DNA of 11,143 bases, from contig CATOJU010000019.1 in the NCBI GenBank assembly GCA_951800555.1, positions 1-11,143 on the forward strand, written 5' to 3'. Shown piece after piece: positions 1-5,500 of the stretch (positions are counted from its first letter, which is position 1; every line of letters begins with the position of its first letter). The position numbers were made by a program, and so were the translations under genes. This DNA is from an uncultured Rickettsiales bacterium (GTDB lineage: Bacteria > Pseudomonadota > Alphaproteobacteria > Rickettsiales > UBA1997). The notes beneath the pieces were generated by a model, which worked only from the letters and a program-made list of their open reading frames with translations, was not told the origin of the DNA and did no database searches.

Positions 1-122
1 CTTTTATATATAATAAACACTATATTTTATAAATAGTAAAAATAATTTAAATACTCAAAAATATATTTAATTTTAAAAATAAAGCTGGCATTATAATTTA
101 TACTATTTATAACAACAATTTT
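1..122. other. AT-rich flank downstream of the HAD gene
   Basis: No gene is seen. The segment is nearly all A/T. TTATAAATAGTA (27-38) and TACTATTTATAA (101-112) are perfect 12-bp inverted copies 62 nt apart; they could form a long-loop stem but may be chance. No clear terminator hairpin with a T-run follows the HAD stop. Confidence 0.5.
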
Positions 123-1067
123 CTAGCGATTTATAGTTTTTAGAAAATCCAACAAATTATAAATTCCACCAATTATATACGTCGGCCTAGCATCATATTT
201 TTTATATAAAACTTCTATATGACCAAAAATTTTTAACTCATTGGATGTTACACCAGTTTCTATAAATAAAACAGAATCAATTGCGGCGTTATTAGCGCCT
301 TTTATATCTGTTCTTATTGTATCACCAATCATTAAAACTTCTTTTTTATCTATTTTTCTTCCGAGTTGTTTTTCTATAGCATTAAAAGTAAAATCATAAA
401 TATTTTTGTTAGGTTTACCAAATTCTAAAACTTCCCCGCCTAATTCTCTATATTTTTCTGCTATCGCCCCTTGCCTTATTACAAAATTCACTTCATTAGT
501 ATTAATATCCGTTTCTTGAGCGGTTAGATCTGGATTTGCGTTTAATAATGGCAATCCTCTATTAAGATAATCAATTAAATAGTGTATGAATGGGTTTATA
601 TCTATACTATCCCAATTGCCATTTTTAGACTTTTTAAATACATTTTTATCATTTTTATAATTATTATATTCTATTTCTGTTAGTTGCGGTACTGAAATAT
701 ATATAAAATCTGCATCATCTAAATTTTCTGTTATTTCATATTTAGTATTATCAAATAATGGAGCTTTTTTATATCCAAAAATATATACTTTTTTGCAATT
801 TTTTTTGTTTTTAAATTTTATTTCACCATTTTCTAGGACTTTTTTTACAACATCACCTGATGTAATAACTTCATGACGATATTCTTCAGTTATCCTTTTT
901 TTTAAACTATCACTTGGCTGAGAATTATTTGATAAAATATAAACTATTTTACCGTTATCTTTTAGTGTTTTAAGAGTTTTTAAGGCTTCATCATAAAAAC
1001 TCTTTCCATTCCATAAAACTCCCGACATATCGAATAAAAATATAGTGTATTTACATATAATATCCAT
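123..1067 (-). CDS. HAD-superfamily subfamily IIA hydrolase-like protein (TIGR01459-like)
   Basis: A 314-residue cytosolic protein of the haloacid dehalogenase superfamily, subfamily IIA, resembling the alphaproteobacterial/Rickettsia group TIGR01459. Motif I is FLFDMSGVLWNG with nucleophile D13; motif II is ILSNNS (S46); motif III is FGKPNKNIY (K218); motif IV is GDTIRTD (D249, D254) followed by KGANNAAIDSVLF. The C-terminal RPTYIIGGIYNLL is also typical of the group. Length is normal, so the gene looks intact. The residue two after the nucleophile, normally the general-acid Asp, is Ser15; relatives of this group often have Trp there, so phosphatase activity cannot be assumed. The substrate is unknown. 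The ATG at 1067 has no visible Shine-Dalgarno, but the fold begins immediately after it and a TTGACA-type promoter lies just upstream. It is transcribed divergently from the glycosyltransferase gene. Family assignment is firm; reaction is not. Confidence 0.88.
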   Translation of the reverse strand: MDIICKYTIFLFDMSGVLWNGKSFYDEALKTLKTLKDNGKIVYILSNNSQPSDSLKKRITEEYRHEVITSGDVVKKVLENGEIKFKNKKNCKKVYIFGYKKAPLFDNTKYEITENLDDADFIYISVPQLTEIEYNNYKNDKNVFKKSKNGNWDSIDINPFIHYLIDYLNRGLPLLNANPDLTAQETDINTNEVNFVIRQGAIAEKYRELGGEVLEFGKPNKNIYDFTFNAIEKQLGRKIDKKEVLMIGDTIRTDIKGANNAAIDSVLFIETGVTSNELKIFGHIEVLYKKYDARPTYIIGGIYNLLDFLKTINR

Positions 1068-1080
1068 AACATATCTATTA

Positions 1081-1100
1081 CTTAAATTTACTTAAATTTA
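1081..1100. repeat. Exact tandem 10-bp duplication in the HAD leader/promoter
   Basis: CTTAAATTTA occurs twice head to tail. It covers the proposed -10 and start region of the HAD promoter. A 10-bp duplication keeps helical phase; it may be chance in AT-rich DNA or slippage. Confidence 0.6.
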
Positions 1101-1123
1101 AATTTTTATACTTTAAATGTCAA
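1095..1123 (-). promoter_or_regulatory. Candidate sigma70 promoter for the HAD gene
   Basis: On the minus strand, a perfect -35 TTGACA (1123-1118) is followed after 17 nt by TAAATT (1100-1095), a 4/6 match to the -10 consensus. The implied leader is about 20 nt before the ATG at 1067. The -10 lies in an exact tandem 10-bp repeat (CTTAAATTTA twice, 1081-1100). The -35 is strong and the -10 is weak in very AT-rich DNA. Confidence 0.5.
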
Positions 1124-1277
1124 TTTTATCGAAAATAAAGAATTTTTATTATTATATTTTATACATAAAATTATATAGGCATCAATGTAATATTTAAATA
1201 ATTTTAAATAAAGGCTAAAATATATTTTTCACAAAAATCCAAATCCTACTACAAAATATTTCAAAATTTTAAAGTAC

Positions 1278-1338
1278 TTGACAACATAAACCCTTGACAA
1301 TATTCTATCGAACTAGAATATTCAAAATAAATTATAAT
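1278..1338 (+). promoter_or_regulatory. Candidate tandem promoters for the glycosyltransferase gene
   Basis: Two perfect TTGACA boxes lie at 1278-1283 and 1294-1299, inside a direct repeat CTTGACAA spaced 16 bp apart. Each has a possible -10 after exactly 17 nt: TATTCT at 1301-1306 and AATATT at 1317-1322 (both 4/6). A perfect TATAAT at 1333-1338 has no matching -35. Which -10 is used cannot be decided from sequence. With any of them the leader is short, and no Shine-Dalgarno precedes the ATG at 1359. Confidence 0.5.
1299..1322. promoter_or_regulatory. Perfect inverted repeat overlapping the promoter: candidate operator
   Basis: AATATTCTA (1299-1307) and TAGAATATT (1314-1322) are perfect 9-bp inverted arms around the 6-nt centre TCGAAC. 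The left arm overlaps the end of the second TTGACA and the first possible -10; the right arm contains the second possible -10. This is where a dimeric repressor would block RNA polymerase. No regulator gene lies in the window, and I do not recognise the motif as a known box. Confidence 0.45.
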
Positions 1339-1358
1339 AAGCTAACAATTATAAATAT

Positions 1359-2255
1359 ATGATAAACAATAAAACAATTTCATTGGGAATTCTGAGTTGG
1401 AGATCGCCACAAACACTCGAAAAAACATTAAAAAGCTATGAAGCACAAAATTTATTTTCTCTTTTTGATGAAAATATAATATATTTTAACCAAATTAGCG
1501 AAGAAGATAAAAAAATAGCAGATAAATTTAATTTAAAATATTATGGAGATGAAAAAAATCTTGGCTTTTTAGGCGGTATGGAAAATTTAGCTAAAAGTAT
1601 GAAAAGCAAATATTTGTTGATGTTACAAAATGATTGCCCTATTGTAGAAGATTTCGAAGAGACTAAAAGGCAAATTACAGAAGCCATTCAGTTATTGGAT
1701 AATAATAAAATTGATATAATGAGACTAAGGCATAGATTTAAAGTTGGTGAAGGATTTTTAGATGTGAATAATTATTTAAAATATTATCCAGCAAAAAAAA
1801 TAGATGAAAATTTTATAGCAGAAGAATATTCAATTCCACAAAAAAATTTTAAAGATAATTTTATAAAAACTATTTTAAGAATTTTTAGACCTTTTAAGAA
1901 AAAGCAAATAATAGGTAGAAGTGTTTATATAGAAGAATCACCAGATTTATTATTCCCAAAATATATAAAAAAATATAAAGATATTTTTATAATTGATTCG
2001 ATGGTAATTAATTTTACAGAACAATCATTTTTAATAAAAAAAGATTTTTTAATTTATTTAATTAATTATATTAAAAAACATCCCAAAAATAGAACTTTAA
2101 ACGGTTTTCAAGTGCCAGAAATAATATTAAATAGCTTCTGGTGGAGGCATCAACATTTTAAGATAGGAGTAGGTAAAGGATTATTTACACATAATAGATT
2201 TGATGGTAGCTTTAGAAAAAATCATAAAGCATACGAAGAGGCTACTAATTCTTGA
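1359..2255 (+). CDS. GT-A fold, family-2-like glycosyltransferase
   Basis: A 298-residue putative sugar transferase. The N-terminus SLGILSWRSPQTLEKTLKSY is the usual first beta strand and helix of family-2-like GT-A enzymes. It is followed by NQISEEDKKIADKFNLKYYG and EKNLGFLGGMENLA, the nucleotide-sugar-binding half. YLLMLQNDCP (residues 85-94) sits where the metal-binding DxD-type motif occurs, with N91-D92 as the likely acidic site. The C-terminal GKGLFTHNRFDG (residues 272-283) resembles the conserved end of this small group. There is no signal peptide or clear membrane helix, so it is probably cytosolic or peripheral. No other sugar or envelope gene is nearby, so donor and acceptor are unknown. 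Start: the first ATG of the frame, directly before the first strand, without a Shine-Dalgarno. Its 3' end overlaps the phage relic on the other strand by 11 nt. Confidence 0.8.
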   Translation: MINNKTISLGILSWRSPQTLEKTLKSYEAQNLFSLFDENIIYFNQISEEDKKIADKFNLKYYGDEKNLGFLGGMENLAKSMKSKYLLMLQNDCPIVEDFEETKRQITEAIQLLDNNKIDIMRLRHRFKVGEGFLDVNNYLKYYPAKKIDENFIAEEYSIPQKNFKDNFIKTILRIFRPFKKKQIIGRSVYIEESPDLLFPKYIKKYKDIFIIDSMVINFTEQSFLIKKDFLIYLINYIKKHPKNRTLNGFQVPEIILNSFWWRHQHFKIGVGKGLFTHNRFDGSFRKNHKAYEEATNS

Positions 2256-2490
2256 AATTATCAATTAATCCATTAATTTTATAATCTAAAACTTTATAAA
2301 GAAATAGATTATTATCTCTTGATTTACAATATGTAATATTAGAATGCCTATTAGCTGGACAATTAACTATACTAATTTCAATTAAATCAATATCTTTTAG
2401 AATTCTATGGCCTTTATTATCAAAATAAAAATCGTTTACTCTGCCTATACTTAAAACTTTTATAAAACCATTTTTTACATATGAATTATG
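2245..2490 (-). pseudogene. Remnant of a phage/GTA HK97-family prohead protease (C-terminal part)
   Basis: The minus strand has an 81-codon open stretch with no start codon, closed upstream by a stop at 2493-2491. It reads VKNGFIKVLSIGRVND, then FYFDNKGHRILKD, then IDLIEISIVNCPANRHS. This is the core signature of HK97-type prohead proteases (peptidase family U35/S78, PF04586): LSIG carries the presumed catalytic Ser, and the later strand is usually [D/E]LxE[V/I]S[L/I]VxxPAN. Intact family members are roughly 140-220 aa; the N-terminal half with the catalytic His is missing. A residue also seems lost after LSIG, where relatives have an aromatic (SIGY/SIGF). No terminase, portal or capsid gene is nearby. 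In an intact virus or gene transfer agent this protease matures the capsid; here it must be non-functional. The stop lies inside the end of the convergent glycosyltransferase gene. Assignment is from memory of the family motif. Confidence 0.72.
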
Positions 2491-2532
2491 TTATCATTTT
2501 ATTACTAATTTTTTTTAGAATAAATATTTTTC
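2491..2532. other. Featureless AT-rich spacer
   Basis: Between the upstream edge of the protease relic and the promoter of the giant gene I see only AT-rich sequence with stops in the relic's frame. The 333-bp gap between the two plus-strand genes is otherwise filled by the relic (to 2490) and by the promoter and ribosome-binding site (2533-2597). Confidence 0.5.
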
Positions 2533-2561
2533 TTGACTTTTTTTAATAGAAATATTATAAT
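2533..2561 (+). promoter_or_regulatory. Strong sigma70-type promoter of the Sel1-pseudokinase gene
   Basis: TTGACT (2533-2538, 5/6) is followed after exactly 17 nt by a perfect TATAAT (2556-2561). Transcription would start near 2568, giving a leader of about 30 nt before the ATG at 2598. It is the best promoter match in the window and suggests the giant gene is a single-gene unit. Confidence 0.7.
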
Positions 2562-2585
2562 TATTATTATAAATAATTACTTAAA

Positions 2586-2594
2586 AAGGTGGAG
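2586..2594 (+). promoter_or_regulatory. Shine-Dalgarno of the giant gene, deciding the ATG at 2598
   Basis: AAGGTGGAG precedes the ATG at 2598: AAGG is 8 nt and GGAG 3 nt upstream. An in-frame GTG at 2589 would start inside this purine tract and leave no ribosome-binding site, so ATG 2598 is preferred. No other gene start in the window has a comparable site. Confidence 0.65.
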
Positions 2595-2597
2595 AAA

Positions 2598-5500
2598 ATG
2601 ACTGATAATAAAAAAATAGAGCTAGAAAATCTAATAAAAGAAGCCAACACGGGCAAAGAAGAATCTATCAAAAAAATATATGAATTCTTTGTTACTAATG
2701 CAGAAATAGAAAAAGATTTGAGAATTAAAGCAAGAGATTACTTTCTTGAAAAAACTGAAAATTTAGATGATTGTGATCCAAATATATCTTATTATTGTGG
2801 GTGTATGTTAAATAATATAAATCTATCAAATATTGGTATTGGAGGCGATAAACATATTGAAAAAGCAATTGATTGTTTAATATATTCTGCTAATAATGGC
2901 AATTTAGACAGCTATAAAGAGTTATTTAGTTGTACTGCAAGAAATATTAGACTTGAAAGTCTTCAAGAAAAAATAAAGAAATATTTCGATGAAAAAATTA
3001 AAAATAATCCCAATTCTGATGATTTATATTGGTATGGTAAAATGCTTAAAGAAAATTATATAAAAGAAGAAAAAAAAGCAAATGATTATTTTATAGAATC
3101 AGCAAAAAAGGGTAATTTTAAAGCCATTGAAGAATTATATAATTATATTAATTATAATATAAATAATAAAATTGAAAAAGAAACAGTAGAAAATGCAATA
3201 AATTATTTTAAAGAAAGTATTAAAGATTTAAATAAATGTGATTCTAGTACTTTATATTATTATGGTGTTATGTTGCAAAAAGGTAAAATCTTTGAAAAAA
3301 ATGAAAAAGAAGCAAATAATTATTTTATAAAAGCAGCTGAAAAAGGTAATGCCGAAGCTGTTAAAAAATTATATGCTAATATTATTGATAATAAAGAAAA
3401 TTCAGAAGATTTTATAAATTGTATTAAGAATCAGGCAAAAAAAGGTAATTCTGAAGCTATGTATGTTTATGGTGAAATGTTATTAAATGGTAAAGGAGTT
3501 GAAAAAAGTGAAAAGCAAGCAACTGATTTTTTTATAAAAGCAATAGAAAAAGGTAACTTTGAAGCTATTAAAAAATTATATGATTATATCATTAAAAATA
3601 ATAATAAAGAGCAAGAAGAAATAATAACAAATTGTGTAAATTGTATAAAACAACAAGCAGAAAAAGATAATTCTGAAGCTATGTATTTTTATGGTAAAAT
3701 ATTATTAAATGATAAAAAAATGGAAGAAGCTGCAAGTTTTATAAAAAAGGCATCAGACTTAAATAATGGATATGCTACATTAGAATATGCTTGTATGTTG
3801 CGTGACGGTATTGGTGTAAAACAAGATTTAATAGAGGCCGAAAAGTATATTTTTAAAACATCTAAACTTATTACAGATACAGATAGACTTATGATTGAAC
3901 AATATTATTTATATAAAAATTATGGGGAAAATTTAGAAAGTTTATATGAAGCCTACGATAGTATAAATCATAAAAATACTCAATTTAATGAAGACTATAA
4001 ATTTAGTGGTAGGTATACAAAAGGAAGAGAATACCGTATTCTTCCAACAGCTGCTGGAGCATATAAAATTCCAGAGATGCAATATGAATATGCTAATCTA
4101 CTATTGACTGGTGAAGAAAATTGTATTAAAAAAGATGAAACTGAAGCAGCTAAGTATTTTATAGAATTAATTGATAATAAATATAATAAAGTTATTGATA
4201 ATAATATATATAAAAATTCATTAAATAAATTAATTGAATTATTAATTAATAATAGTTCTATTTTAGAACCAGAAGAAAAAGTAAAATATTATAAAAAGGC
4301 CGTAGAAATTAATAATGATTATGCCAAGTATAAACTTGCTGAATGTTATAAATATGGTTTAGGTGTAAAAAAAGATGAGGAAAAAGCAAATGATTTAATT
4401 AGTAAAGTACCTAATGAAATTAAAGTAAATATTAAAAAAAAAGAAAAAGAAAATAAATTATATTTAGAAAATAAACAAAATAAAACCCCAGAAGAACTAA
4501 TTATGTTAGGTAATTATTATGAAAATAGTTTGAGTATTGAACAGAATAAGAAAAAAGCACAAAAATTTTATAGAGATGCAAAAAATACTTATAAAAAAAA
4601 AGCAAAAGAAAAAATAAATAGTATTGAAAAAGCTGAGGCAATGTATAATCTAGCAAAATGTTATGAAAATGGTATTGGAACGAGAAAAAATATTAAAAAA
4701 GCAAAAAAATATTATTTAATGGCTATTGAAAAACAAAATACAGAAGCCAATATTAAATATGCTAATATACTAATAAAAGAAGGAAAAAAAGAAGAAGCAG
4801 TAAAATATTTAAAGACTTTTGATTCCAGGAAAGAAACCAAAAAATCTGAAGAGCTTTTAAAAGAAATAGAAGAAGAAAAAAATAATAAAGAACAATTTGA
4901 AAATTATAAAGAATTAGTAAAACAAGGTGATGCTAAAGCAAAATACAATCTCGCAGAATGTTATGAAAATGGCATCGGAACTAAACAAGATTTTCAAAAA
5001 GCCACAAAACTATACAAAGAAGAAATAAAAAAGGGAAACTCCAAAGCAATATATAGAATAGCTCAATGTTATGAAAAAATTGCTAAAATAAAATCAGACG
5101 AAAAATATTTAGATAAAGCAATAAAGTATTATGAACGTTTAGAAAATAATAATGCAGAGGCTTGTTTTGCTCTTTCTAACATATATGGTAAAGGTATAAA
5201 AAAAGACGAAGATAAGGAATTTATTTATTGTAAAAAAGCAGCAGAAATAGGGCATTATAAAGCTTCTTATAAACTGGCCGTTAAGTACTATGATGAAAAT
5301 GGTTTGTTACCGGATAAAGAATTGGCAAAATATTATTACGAAACAGCAGCAAAATTTGGTGGCAATAAAATAGCTCAAAAAAGGTTAAATGAATTAAATG
5401 CAGAGGAAGATAAAGAAGAAAATAATAATATTGATATAGATGATAATAAGAGTAATAAAGACGAAAAACAAGAAGATAGGCAAGAGGATAAACAGGGAAA

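Noticed and set aside
27..112. 12-bp inverted repeat TTATAAATAGTA / TACTATTTATAA as a terminator or mobile-element end
   Set aside because: The 62-nt gap and almost pure A/T composition make chance likely; no transposase or target duplication is seen.
2589..2597. GTG at 2589 as the start of the giant gene
   Set aside because: It lies within the purine-rich ribosome-binding sequence of the ATG at 2598 and would have no site of its own.
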